A stretch of 64,000 bases of DNA, from the NCBI GenBank assembly GCA_035079385.1, contig JAVHKY010000004.1, positions 17,205,001 to 17,269,000 on the forward strand. Direction: 5' to 3'. The notes below the pieces were generated by a model, which did not search any database, had not been told where the DNA came from, and was given only the letters and a program-made list of their open reading frames with translations. The stretch comes from Aspidiotus rigidus. Lineage: Eukaryota; Arthropoda; Insecta; Hemiptera; Diaspididae. Position numbers and translations under genes: made by a program. Below are positions 33,126-44,599 of the stretch, in pieces; positions within the stretch are counted from its first letter, which is position 1, and each line of letters begins with the position of its first letter.

Positions 33126-36100
33126 TCTGAGAGGGTCACTTGAGAAGAACATTCGCTACCTTTCCGACAACCTGTGGTTTCAAGATGTGCGAAAGCTCTG
33201 GTCTACTTTCGGTACTAGAAAAAATTTTGACTAAAAATACTGCCGATGCGTGGGATTGAAAAGTTTGTAGTAGCTCGTATAAGTTTTGGTCACTCACTGA
33301 ATCGACAAAGGACAAAAATACGATGAGATGACAACAACTCCATGATGAGGGAATAGTCAACAATTCTTCTTCCCTTATCTCCGAGGACGAAGACACATTA
33401 TTGAAACATCCCCATGTTTGACTTATCAAGGTCCCGTATCAACACACAAGACCTTGCTCACTCTTAGCAATTCTTGCTTTACATTTCTCAAGCAAGGAGC
33501 GTCTGACCTCTTGCTTGACCCGTTACAGACTCTTGATCGGTCGTTGTCTTCTTTTTTGCTTTGAACACCAGCACTCGCAAAAAGCCTGCACCGAGATAGT
33601 CAGATAAAGTCGTTGGATCTTCACTACCTCTCTTCTGTAGGGTATCTTCATTGAGTCGGCCCTACGACCCTCCTTCTTGCTGCTCTCGGATCTCCTAGGT
33701 TTCTTATCAGGTGGCCAGGTTCCTACCTGCATTTTCCGTTGTCATCAGGAAATTTTACCTGAGCTCAGCTCCAAGTCGAACCAGATGCCTTGGTACTTCA
33801 TTACCGTCTTGGTTTTCATTTCCACCCCTTGTAGGCGAAAAGTGGGTGGATTAAACTTTCGACACATCGTCATTTTACCTATACTGTAAGTTCTAGTCTT
33901 GCCTTGATCTAACGCGTCACTGCCTCTAGCGCACGGTTTACCCTACTCTCCACCGCGACAGTTGTTTCGGTAGTGCTCGAGCTTCACCCTACGAATATGT
34001 GCCCTGCGATGAGAAAAGGTTGCTCATTACACCATTTCTCTCTGACTAGATATCCAATGAGAAAGAAATGGTGTTCCTGCCAATGGGTAATGATATGTAT
34101 AGTGATGCCGAGAACACTGAGGACCTACAAAACCTCCGATCATCGAACTATACTTAGATGGGGGGGGGGGACGTAAAAGAAATGTCGACCATTCAGTCAT
34201 GCATATGAGAGCAATGAGAAAAGTTCGAGTTTCAAACTGTGTAAGAAGATGGGAATATGGAAAAATATCGACTATCAAAGCAAATCGTGGTTACGACAGT
34301 GTACGTCAACGAGAAGATGATTCAAAATTATCGATGTATCGGCCAGTTGGAGGCTGGATCTCGTTATCATACAAAGTTTGTTACTTGCTTCAACTTACAT
34401 CCATTGTTAGGAACTTCACAGGCGGTATTACATTGTTCCTATGTGTCTCTACGAGTCTTATGTCACATAATCAGCGTTACCAAGATCTCTTATTCGATTG
34501 CTATAAGCACCTTCTTGGATTATGTTATGCGATTCTTTGCTTTGGAATTGACTAACTATGACGTAAGACTATGATTTGAAAACGTCTTCGCGTGCAGCGC
34601 ACAGTGTAGTTCTTGATGGTAAATTTCAATGAATGAAAATTCTTGCCTGTGGATGATTTAGATCGCTTGCTTTATAAGGAGACAAATACGAAAATGGTGT
34701 CGTAGAACGTTGACGGGTGACGCAAACTAAGTCATAGCGACGTAGAAGAAAAATTTGAAGAGAGGATATTACCTTGGTCTTATACTTATTACAGCTAGAA
34801 GGGTTCTTGTAGTATCTACGTCACTAATTCCAGAGAAGTCTTCGGAGAGTTTCTTACTATCAAATATTTCTACGAGTTCCTCTGCCTCGTCTCACCTCTT
34901 CTTTAGCCTCCTCCCGTCCCCGGCTAGTTTGATTAATTCGCTTCTCCTTCTGCTGATAGTACAAAAAAGTTGATCCATGACCTTGAAAAAGTCTACCTTG
35001 AGAAAGGCGGGGCCTTTTCCTCCTTCATCTCCGTACCTCGATGATCGACCACGAAAGATACAAGAGTTTTGCGAAAGAATTTCCTGGCCCTTCAAAAAAA
35101 GAAGATGAATAAGACTCAGAAATTTAGGAGTGGTCCACACCTGTCTGCGCTTCAATCACCGTACCCTCACATAGACTGTAACTACAACCGCCAAAAATCC
35201 TTCATCTGTGCTTCTAAAGAAAGCGAAACCTGACAAATTACCACAAGAGCAGAGGTACCGAGACAATTTGTGGCTTCTTGCGTGTCCGAGTTCGATACAC
35301 AAATAATTTCTTTCAAGTACAACTTTCATTAGTTATGTCAGAGGTTAAATAAGGGCTTAAGCGTAGGTATAAATAAGTAAATGGAAAGTGCGGGTCTTAT
35401 CAATGAAGTTCTAAATAATTGTCAATCAATGTACTTTTACAGTGCATCAAATATAATTACGGTAAACATTTTATAGAGACGATGAGTGGATGGAAGAAAT
35501 ATGACCGTCTCGGCTTACAATGCATAAACGGAATCTCTTTGCTGATAATTAGACTCTATTTTAAACATTATAACTGCCAGCCTATATAATTACGTACCGC
35601 TATGGTGCATAAGATCAGTAAATCACCGTCGTGATTCAGATTTACCGTAACATTCGATTATGTACCTGTCGTAGTATACGTTTTTAAACGTTTGCTAATA
35701 AGAACTTCCATAGGTACCCATTGGATTTTGAATGATTGCTATTTGTACTCGAGCGAGTTAATTGAGTTATCATCGTGTGTAATCATAACTATAGACACGC
35801 GTCCATCATACTATAAATTCATATAATATAAGTGTACTGTAAAAGTAAGCATTCTCAATCGATTGAACAATTAGCCTTTCAATGGAAAATAGATTGATGT
35901 GCAGCGCCAGAATCTCATACTTTGGAATATTTTCGAGATTTCACTCGCTGGACGTATATCTAAGTTTCTAAGTTCACATCGATCTCCCATGAAGTGATGA
36001 GTAGGTACCTATTTGCACTTCCTCGTCCGGACTCGACCGTGACATTAGGAAATACAACCCAAGTTCGATGGTTGCTTACCTACGTATTCAAATTTGAAAG

Positions 36101-37700
36101 TTTGTTGCCGCGTCGCAAAAAGCGTTTTTATACATATTTCCTAATCCGAAATTTGATAACTTCACTTTCATTTTCGAAACGAGAATGAATCAGCCATATT
36201 ACGCGCTAGGTCAAATGACCATATCCTAGTATGAATGCCATCGATTCATAAAAACGTGTGGGTTACGGTTACGTATTATGCATATATATTTTATGAGAAA
36301 AAACGTAATGCGTTAATGAAATTCGTTAGAATCGAGTTTTTTATCCTCTACCGGATTCTTCGTTCGAAAAAAAAAAGATAGTTTGATCTATAAGTCATAA
36401 GAAACATCAATCGAACGGACGATAAGTATCTATTAACAGATTAATAAAAATTCACTCATTCGGATCTTATGATCATTCTAAAAGTATAACGTTTTATTCG
36501 AATACATTTAGGCGAAACGCAGACAGAAGTGCGTGCGTTTTTATTACGTTTAGAAGAACCCATCAAAATGCGAAACCGGTCTACGAGACGTCATACGGTC
36601 AAGTTTGGAATCACATTATTAGGATTGATTGTGTAAGAAGAGGTTTTTGAGAAGAGCAGTTTTTTTCAGAAATTTCACTCAGCATATTTTGTTCAAATTA
36701 TTGTGAGAATCGATATCGTCATTCAAGTTATTGTTTATGCATAAAATATGGTCAAGAGCTCCTTTGTAATCCTATAGTCTCGAATCTGGTAGACTACCCG
36801 TATCATACATGAGTACAACCCTTCTACGAGAATTGTCAATGAGGCCATCCTTCATGACTTCGAGTGGGTGTATAAATCGATGAATCAATATGGCCTGTTA
36901 CTGACTCGCAAAAAACAAGCTACAAATTTATTCTTCTAGACCGGTTCCAAGACTAAGATTACTACTGTCTAGCGGACTCAAAGACTCATTGATATAAGCG
37001 TTACATATACAGTAGCGTTGGCGACGTAATACGAATCAATGAGTCTGGAACTAGGAGATGACGTCGTTGGGGATTGGAGAGCTCGAATTGTTACGATATT
37101 ATGTTTCATTATTCAAATAGGCATGGATTTCTGAAAACGTAATTTTTTGCCTTTCTCCTCCGGGCACTGGAAATTACCTCTGGAAATACCAGAAAAAAAG
37201 CGTACTGAATGTGAAATCAACAAAGTCGAAGATCTTATGCACCGAAGTGGTTTAAATGATTTCTTTCAAAACCATCGATCTTGAATTAGTATCTTGAAAC
37301 TGAGGCGCGAAAGTCAGTTCGTATCGCGATGCTGACAATACCAATAAATCCGAACATGAATTTGCAGTGCTCATTCTTCATTATACAAGAGCCCGAGGAA
37401 TTATGAGCTCATGCCGAAGTACGAAAAAGGTGTAATCATGTTTCTCGTCGTTAACCCCCCTTATGCTCGACTATCAACTGACATGAAAATGGATACATAT
37501 TAAGATGGAAGGGGACGAAGCTTGAGTGAATATTGCATGGTCAAAATATTAAACCCTGTGATGATGTCATAGGGTAAACGTTGTCTAGAGATTCGGACAA
37601 ATTTCGAATTCTGAACCAATGTAAAACAACGGCTTCCTTAACGAAGGGGACCTGTTTTATGAGTCAAATTGTTTTTAGTAGCAAGCCTAACCCTATTACA
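33126..37700. other. Long unique stretch, no gene recognised
   Basis: Besides the 33255-33330 copy of the 28985 segment and a G-run at 34160-34169, I see no repeat arrays. Open frames of 60-118 codons (such as 34199-34555) overlap others in different phases and carry no recognised motif. 35300-37500 is AT-rich with CpG-containing unique sequence of the kind often found in intergenic regulatory DNA, without direct proof. Confidence 0.4.
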
Positions 37701-37717
37701 AACCTAGTTTAAAATAG

Positions 37718-37905
37718 GACGTCATCAGTGACCTGGACCTACTTTAGGGACTTCGAAATATATAGGTCGAGAGTCGAAATTTTTCCAAGTGCCCTTCCTA
37801 TTATATACAGCTCGGAGGTTGAAATTTTTCCAAGTCCCCCTCCTATCGTAGCTCAAAGGTCGAAATTTCTCCGAGCCCCTCTCCTATCATACATACCTCG
37901 CGGCG
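37718..37905. repeat. 46-mer minisatellite cluster
   Basis: After GACGTCATCAGTGACCTGGA come three units of TCGAAATTTTTCCAAGTSCC, then CCTATYRTATATAGCTC. A single end of the dispersed element (GGGGACCTGTTTTATGAG) lies just before, at 37645-37665. Further units lie at 38295-38365. Confidence 0.6.
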
Positions 37906-38068
37906 ATTTTCCCAAAAAACCGGTCCACCGTTAAAACATATGTATAAGCAGATGAGGTAGTCATAGAGTGGCCGTGAGTTCTGGACCAATACGTGTAATC
38001 TAGTTTGGAGTCTAGGTTGAGGAGCCTTGACGAGTTTACGAGCTGGAACAAGATTCTGGGGGTTTAGA

Positions 38069-38234
38069 CAGTGGCGTAGCCCAAAAAATTTTCTAGATGG
38101 AGGAGTGGTGTTGAAGAAGAAATGGGAGAAAAGAAGTTACAAAAAGTTTTCGGAAAATTATTTAGAATAAAATCATATATTTCATGTCTCCTGAGGGAAG
38201 TCCGACTCCTCTATCCACCCTTGCTACGACATTG
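38069..38234. mobile_element. hAT-like MITE with CAGTGGCGTAGC ends
   Basis: The left end CAGTGGCGTAGCCC and the right end, inverse CAATGTCGTAGCAAGG, form inverted termini. The flanks GGTTTAGA (38061-38068) and AGCTTAGA (38235-38242) agree at six of eight positions, as expected for an old 8-bp target duplication. CAGNGGCGTAGC termini with 8-bp duplications are common in hAT elements of animals. It is 166 bp with no coding capacity. Confidence 0.6.
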
Positions 38235-38370
38235 AGCTTAGACCTTACTAACAAACGCGGGTTTAGGCCGTTCATAGATCGATATAAAATACGAATGACA
38301 GTCGAAATTTTTCCAAGTTCCCCTGCTATTGTATACTATGACAGGAAAGTCGAAATTTTCTAAGTCCAAA

Positions 38371-39870
38371 TTCTTAATCAAACGACGGTTAATGAGACCC
38401 CCCTTGAGTTTGGTTACTTTATGCGGGACGTCAATGAGAAGTGTCGGAAGTTTGAGGCGAAGTTGAAGGAGAGGAAAAATAAGAAGCTGTCCTCCCTAAT
38501 GACGGTTAATGAGGACGTGGTTGAGGAGGGGGTGAGTGACGGTGTTGTCGTTCATAAATTCCATCCCCCTCTCATAAATAATAGTCAGGTAGTGTTCAAT
38601 AGTGATGAAACATCCCTCCTTGAGAAAGGTTTGAAGTTCAGTATGCCTCCCCTCAAGAATGATGAAACCTTGGCGAATGTCGTTGCGGATCTTGCAATTA
38701 AGATTGGTCCTGGTTTTAATACCCAGAAAGTCTGTGCCGAATTAGTCCGTAATAACCCCCTCCCTCGCATGAGTAATAAATTGGGAGGAGTGATTCAGGG
38801 TTTAAGGAGGAAGATGAAAGAGGGAGATTTGATCGTCACTAAGGCTGACAAGGACAACGCTGTTGTAGTGATGGAGAGATCGGCCTATTCTTCTAAGGTC
38901 CATGAAGTCCTACAGCAGTGTGGTGCTAAGAGAGTGAGGATTTCAGCTTTCCCAAGCACGTCAAAGAAGTTAGGAGTGTCATCAACAGGAGTGAGGCTGT
39001 TATCAAAACTCCTGCTTTGAAAAAAGCCCTCCTTGTTCCTAACCCCACACCCCCCTCCTGTACGGGCTGCATAAAGTGCATAAGAACAATACCCCGATGC
39101 GACCCGTTGTTTCTTTCGTCTCCTCTCCTACCTACCTCCTTGCCAAATTCCTTGACCGTTGGTTCAAAAATCGAATTGATTTTGAATCCCCTCATTCGGT
39201 CTTGAATTCGGCCTCTTCAACTGACGTCCTCAAGGATGTAAGTCTTCCCCCGGGAACGACCATCTGCTCGTTTGATGTCGTTGGTTTGTTCTCGAATATT
39301 CCTAAGGCTGCTACTATCCAGCGTATGGGTGAGCTACTCGTCATAGCCAACATTCCTCATAATGAGCTTCACGAATTCTTCGATCTTCTAAATACTTGCT
39401 GGTCTCCCAACTACTGTAAATTTGAAGGAAAATTTTTCGAGTTCCCTGACGAAGTAGGGATCCCCATTGGATCACCACTAGGCTCTCTCATATCCGAAAT
39501 TTTCATTTCTAAGTTTGAACCCTCTTTTCCTCGAACCAGGTGTTACTTAATCATATTCATTATTGGCACAGGTACGTTGATGACGTTCTATGTACCTGGA
39601 CTGGTCATCCAGATCTCCTTGGTGAGTTTCTGAGGTATCTCAGTTCCTGGTACCCTTCCATCAAATTTACGTTGGAAATAGGGGTATTTTCCATTAACTT
39701 TTTGGATTTATCGATCTCTATAATAGACGGTATCCATAAGTTTGGAATTTACAGGAATGATACTACGACCGATATTTTAGTCCACGGTGGTTCGTTCGGT
39801 CCTGTTTCTCACAAAATGGCTGCTTTCCATAGCCTAGTTCACAGACTGACTCGTATTTTTTCTTTTTGAC
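38371..39870 (+). pseudogene. Penelope-like element, reverse transcriptase, frameshifted (copy 1)
   Basis: The reading passes through at least three frames. The first (to about 38990) has VTKADKDNAVVVME, a conserved N-terminal PLE motif. The second, from about 39060, reads YGLHKVHKNNTPMRPVVSFV, then SFDVVGLFSNIP (39268, motif A with a catalytic Asp) and GIPIGSPLGSLISEIF (39457). The third has RYVDDVL (39573, catalytic Asp pair), INFLDL (39693) and FGIYRNDTTTDILVHGGS. The order and motifs are those of Penelope-like reverse transcriptases. The C-terminal GIY-YIG endonuclease is not recognisable after 39870, where stops accumulate. The frameshifts near 39000-39050 and 39540 make it inactive. A second copy lies at 44600-45600. 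Confidence 0.85.
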
Positions 39871-40066
39871 AGTTTTGAAGTCTATACTGGCACCCTACCC
39901 TACTATTGAAAATCTATGAGGCCAAGGAACCCCCCTCACTTGTTGATGAACTTGGGGTCATAATTGTTGAAGACACGAAAGGACCAATTAGAAAGAACTT
40001 GGAGTCCTTGAAGTCTTCTAGAAATCTGCGAGTCCGAGTATGAGTTCCCCTGTTCTAGTATATTAG

Positions 40067-40771
40067 GGGCAATTTCACTTTGCGCAAATACCCTGAAAAA
40101 GGGTGACACTTTGCGCGAAAATGAGGGGCCATTTTGAAAAAGGAGCCCCCCAATGAAGGAAGCATTTTGCGCAAATAAAATTGAAATCTAAAATCAACGT
40201 GTCAGGTGCAGTGCTCAGCAGATCGAGAAATCCTTCACGTACTTCCGCAGGTGGAAGATAGCTCAGACCAAAGAATGATTTAAGCCAGGAACCAACTTCG
40301 GACTCTTTTTTTGAGTACTCCTGTCGCAGTATTTTGTCACTGCGAATTCTGTGGTACCAAGACTGGCCGAGATGAAAGTTGCAATCAAGTATGCGGCAGT
40401 TTGGATAGAAATGTAAAATTGCTGAATGCCCCGCTGTCTGAAAATCACACAAGAAATTTCGGACATCCGGGAGGTGGTTGAAGAAATTGAAACATAGTTC
40501 CCTCATACCTTCGTTTGCCCCGTCTTGTTTGAAACACTCGCATTGTGATGATATCAGATACAAATACACAATCAGTCTGAAAACCCTTTGTAACATTGCA
40601 CTTGGAATGAATATTTTTCAATACAATTCGGGCCCGTCGTTCATCATCCTTCTTCACTATGTGCGCTAAGTGGTTCCCAATATTTGCGGAAAATGATTAC
40701 TTCTACTTGCGCAAAAAGGTTCCTAAAATTTCGGGTTAATTTACTCCTGTTTGCGCAAAGTGCATATACCC
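40067..40771. mobile_element. MULE-like DNA transposon derivative, complete ends
   Basis: The termini GGGCAATTTCACTTTGCGC (40067-40085) and the inverse GGGTATATGCACTTTGCGC (40753-40771) are 19-bp inverted repeats, identical over CACTTTGCGC. Both sides carry the 8-bp duplication TATATTAG (40059-40066 and 40772-40779). Subterminal TTTGCGCAAA-type palindromes recur near 40080, 40111, 40168, 40711 and 40751. At 705 bp it is too short for a full transposase, but it keeps a transposase-like piece on the minus strand. This is a deletion derivative, probably moved in trans. Confidence 0.85.
40075..40596 (-). CDS. MULE-type transposase fragment (173 codons)
   Basis: The minus frame contains CDFQTAGHSAILHFYPNC, then RILDCNFHLGQSWYHRIRSD, LRQEYSKKESEVGSWLKSFF and GLSYLPPAEVREGFLDLL. 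This is the MULE transposase pattern of an acidic DFE-like residue, a C-x-FH segment, a W-rich helix and the LPFLPxxEV stretch, as in animal MULE/Phantom-type transposases. The first ~48 residues, including the start Met, look unrelated to a transposase and may be read-in sequence. The stop falls inside the subterminal repeat (…ICAK then stop). The N-terminal and first catalytic parts are missing, so the protein is not expected to be active alone. The open frame is unbroken over the homologous part, which suggests a recent insertion or retained use; I cannot tell which. Confidence 0.7.
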   Translation of the reverse strand: MLQRVFRLIVYLYLISSQCECFKQDGANEGMRELCFNFFNHLPDVRNFLCDFQTAGHSAILHFYPNCRILDCNFHLGQSWYHRIRSDKILRQEYSKKESEVGSWLKSFFGLSYLPPAEVREGFLDLLSTAPDTLILDFNFICAKCFLHWGAPFSKWPLIFAQSVTLFQGICAK

Positions 40772-40799
40772 TATATTAGGCTATACTAGCTTTGAACTC

Positions 40800-41790
40800 G
40801 GCCAATCATGCGCCTATGCTGTGCTATACTAATACTAGTCTACACTAGGCTTAAACTAGGCTCAGCATATACAATGACGTTTTTGCACCACGTTGCTCGA
40901 CATATTGATAGCTTTCAAGAAATAAAATTATAGATACTGATGGGCCTTTGTTAAAAGGGATAATTAATGTTGATGACGTCAAGGACATATTGATGAAGTC
41001 ACAGGCAAATTCATGCTGATGAAGTCACGAACTAATGACGTCATAAACAGATTTGACGGATGATGGTGGTAACGTCACAAGGAGCTTTAAACTGATAGAT
41101 ATCTTTACCGTGCCTTCATCCACTATCGAAAATTGCAAGTTTGGGACTGGCTTTCCGACACCCTAGCCCCTACTATTGGCATTCTGCGAGTCGAAGTTCA
41201 AGTTGATACCCCTCCTCCATCAGAAAATTTGAGAGGAATCTTTGACTTGATTCAGAATAGTTAGCTTATTATGTTTGCACTAGACGGCAAACAAGTCGAG
41301 CGAGTGAGTCCCCAAAAGCAAGTTAGCTTGACATTCAGCATACTAGACTTATTACAGACTGAGAATGGGACGAACGAGATGAAGCAGCCTCCGTACAATC
41401 GAGATCGATGTATTGATAAAACGCTCAAAGACGTACATCATTGAATCATTTTCCATTGAACGGAGAAATTTACGATACTATCTTTATCTACGCCTAGCAC
41501 ATGCCTATGGTACGCTACACTAATACTAGGCTATCCTCGGCTTGAACTAGGCAAACTTAGTATACAATAGGCTTCTACCTTCCTGTCGTTGATAAAGTTG
41601 GAATCTTTGACCTAATCCAGAAGTCTGCGAATTCAAGAGAAAAATAAGAAGTAGTGAGTTACTAATTTGAAGACGTCCCGACAGGTCCAAGCTGCTGACG
41701 TCACGTATGTTGATGACATCACAAAGAGGATTAAGCTAATTGATTTCTTTATTGTGCCTTGATCCGCTTTTGAAATTTATTTTGTCATAA
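40800..41790. repeat. Duplicated ~690-bp spaced block with CTACACTAGGCT and TGACGTCA motifs
   Basis: The block starting GCGCCTATGCTGTGCTATAC (40810), with TGATGACGTCA (40968) and GATATCTTTACCGTGCCTTC (41097), recurs as CACATGCCTATGGTACGCTA (41498), TGCTGACGTCACG (41693) and TTTCTTTATTGTGCCTTGAT (41744). The two copies are diverged and spaced by about 650-690 bp. No coding content is recognised. Confidence 0.55.
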
Positions 41791-41817
41791 CTCGTAGCTG
41801 GGTCGAGCAACTAAAAC

Positions 41818-41875
41818 GAATCAAAAATAATTTTCATTTATTTGGGTCCGCCAGAAATTTTTTTTTTTCATTTTA
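41818..41875. repeat. Dispersed CATTTATTTGG..CCAGAAATTTTT repeat, copy 1
   Basis: ATTTTCATTTATTTGGGTCC, then GCCAGAAA, then a T-run. The same order occurs at 58363-58415 and 62178-62220. Read on the minus strand it is an A-run followed by unique sequence with an AATAAA, which would fit the inverse of a retroposon 3' end; this is inference. Confidence 0.5.
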
Positions 41876-42439
41876 ATTTTAATATCAATAATCGATTGTT
41901 TTGGAAGTCAGAACTTCTCCGTTATCCCTTTCCTCTCATGAATAGCTCGAAAGTTGAAATTCCTCCAAGTCATCCCCCAGCGCGGTAGTCGTAATTTTTG
42001 ATAAGTTTCATATTATCTTTGTGCTGGTCTTTTCTGAAATATTTGCGTGCACTTGCGAGCGTGATCCTTGGAAAGTTTTAGAAAACTTTTTTCAGGAAAT
42101 CTGTTCTATTTTTTTTGGAGAACTTTTGCCCCTTTGCAGTTCATTTTCCGACTTTTTTCGGCTTTGGGACTTGAGAGCATTTCAATTTTTGAACTGACGA
42201 TAGTAAGGAAAGATTTCGACTTACGAGCTTCATACATGAAGAGGGGTACAAAAAGACGAGCCGATATGTTGGTAATGTGATCCGAAAATGCTTCATGAAA
42301 CGGTAGAATTTCACTTCTTGTCCACAATACATATGCACGTAGAGCACACAAATTAAGTGCTAGTGACGATAATATATTTGCCCAAAGCTCACATTTACTT
42401 GACAGGGAGCTCAATCGCTTTTTGTTAGAAGACAATAAC

Positions 42440-43230
42440 GCCCCGTTCGGAGCACGGGATTATAAAATAGACCTACAAAGTACGCAGGCGTTTATGGTAA
42501 TTAACCGATCAAAACAATGACGAACCAGTTCAGTATTTTTATATAATTTCATGAAATAAAACGTGATGCACTACTACCGACTGCGAAGAAGACGTACATT
42601 AGATCACTTTCACAGTGTAACAAAAGCAAGTCGCTTCTTCGACCTTACTTTCTCTATCAATTCTTAGCTTCTTTATTTTTATACACTGCCAGTCTGACTG
42701 TGCGCGGTTCCTCCTTCTCCATTACTCACGACATCGTCCTCGCGCAACAGTTGATTCTCTCACGCAGATTCACAGACCTACTTGCATACTTGCATTTTCT
42801 TATCATTACATGATGATCCCATCGCTCGCTCTTGTTCTTCCCCACCCCCCTCCAATCCTCACTCGGTAACTCTACCTGATTTATCGTAATATTCTCTTTC
42901 TTCCTTTCCTTTCGTTTTCATATCTTAATTAAGCAGCGTTTTCACGGTTAATTAAGAGCGTGTCAATTCGAACGAAGACTATTTATTGCTCCCAGTTTTT
43001 GACTCGTAATTAAAACAAATACGCACCATACTGCAACTACACCATGGTTCAACGTCTGATCTATTTCACTTTCTTACAAAGTATGTATTAAATTTTACCT
43101 AGGTAAAGTACCTTATACACAAACATATATGAAGGATGATTCATCGAATTTTTTCGTTAATTTTATTTTGGAATTTATATACATTCCGTGCAGATAAATG
43201 CGGAGAAAGTAATAGTGAATAAAAATAAAT
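42440..43230. other. Unique sequence, nothing recognised
   Basis: A pyrimidine-rich stretch (42640-42960) and AT-rich DNA with no exon or repeat recognised on either strand. Confidence 0.4.
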
Positions 43231-43243
43231 AAATGAAGAGAAA

Positions 43244-43267
43244 AACAACAACAACAACAACAACAAC
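43244..43267. repeat. (AAC)n microsatellite
   Basis: Eight consecutive ACA/AAC units on the plus strand. The overlapping open frame starting with a Thr run is microsatellite-derived. Confidence 0.85.
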
Positions 43268-43905
43268 GAAATATCGATTCGACCTACGGAAAGGTGAATC
43301 GAGCTCTGGGTTCAAACGTGATGAGTATTCAATGGTTATTCTGGTGTGTATTTATTCAGTATCGATTGAGAAAAATGCTAACGAGATTGCATTATTCTCG
43401 ATTTCAAAGTGCTGGCTCCCGAAGAGTCGAAGAGTCAAACTTACAAAGTTGCAGTAATTACTTAAAGTTTCTATTCTCTCTGTAGGAAAGTACTACACAT
43501 CTTCATTGAAAGAGAAATCTACGAGATAACGATTGCTTTACGAATAATATCTAGGCTCAATACTGTGAGGCTGATTTGGAATTGTGTCAGGATTTATGGC
43601 TCGCAGATTGAAATTTGTCCAAATCTTCCGTTCGATGGTTGAAATTTACCCGTCCTTCTCTCTCACGAGGTATTTAAAGTTCGAAGATCGAAATTTTTAA
43701 TAATTGGGATCCCCCTCCGTATACACAGATAAAAGACTTCCTCTTGATTTATTTTGATGGTTAGAATTTTCTCAAGTCCTCTTCCTCATAACTCAAAGAT
43801 CAGAATCGTTTCCAGTCCCTAAAGTAGATTACAACAATTGAACAATATGTACGAAATTAATTGATTTATTCAGAATTCACGAGAACAGAATCAAAACTCA
43901 ACTTT

Positions 43906-44010
43906 TAACAGAAGACCCGTTTTATAGGGGGGGTATAGCTCCAAAGTCCAAGCCTGTCACGTCACACATTTTTCAGATCCACTTGCCCTATAAAACAGGT
44001 TCCCTGCCAC
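43906..44010. mobile_element. Dispersed element with CAGGTTCCCTG-type ends, short copy 4
   Basis: The left end AACAGAAGACCCGTTTTATA and the right end CTATAAAACAGGTTCCCTGCC are the two inverted termini with only about 65 bp between them, including CATTTTTCAGATCCACTTGC. The outer flank CACCCCTCGTTTAC matches the flank at 4048. Degenerate 46-mer units precede it (43605-43830). It is a strongly shortened copy. Confidence 0.55.
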
Positions 44011-44599
44011 CCCTCGTTTACTTGGAGACGTTTCGAGGTGTCTAGTGCACAAAAAACAGGACAATGATGGAAGGTCTTAAGTGACCTAGATACTCGTATT
44101 TTATGGGAAACACTGTCGCGGATAAGGAAGCCGGGTTCATTTTCCTTTCATCTTTTTCTGTTTGCCTGGAGATTCAGGAGCGATAGAATTGAGAGTACGG
44201 GAGATAAGTTTTTTGCGAACTATCTCATGAACGTCTTGTTGATCTTCGCCATATGAGTGATAGTGTCTAGTTCTTTTTCGAAGGCCGTGTAGGAGAGGTG
44301 GATGGACACTAATCGATGGATTATTAAATGAAAAATAGAATGATGGGTGGAAAGAAGGGCCATCAATCATTATGAGTGGGCTTCCTGAATATGGTAAATT
44401 TAAGTTCGCCGCCTCCGATGGGGGTAGAGAGATCTAAGGAATTGATACTACCTGCCGACCTTGAGCAAGAATTTTATGGAAGAAGAGAAGTTGTTGATGA
44501 AAAGAAGGAGTTTGCAATAGCTCGTAAGTTTTTGCAACGTATTCACAAAAACCCCTCCTCCTTCGGAAAGCATTTTTGTATCATTCGACGTGGCTCTTC

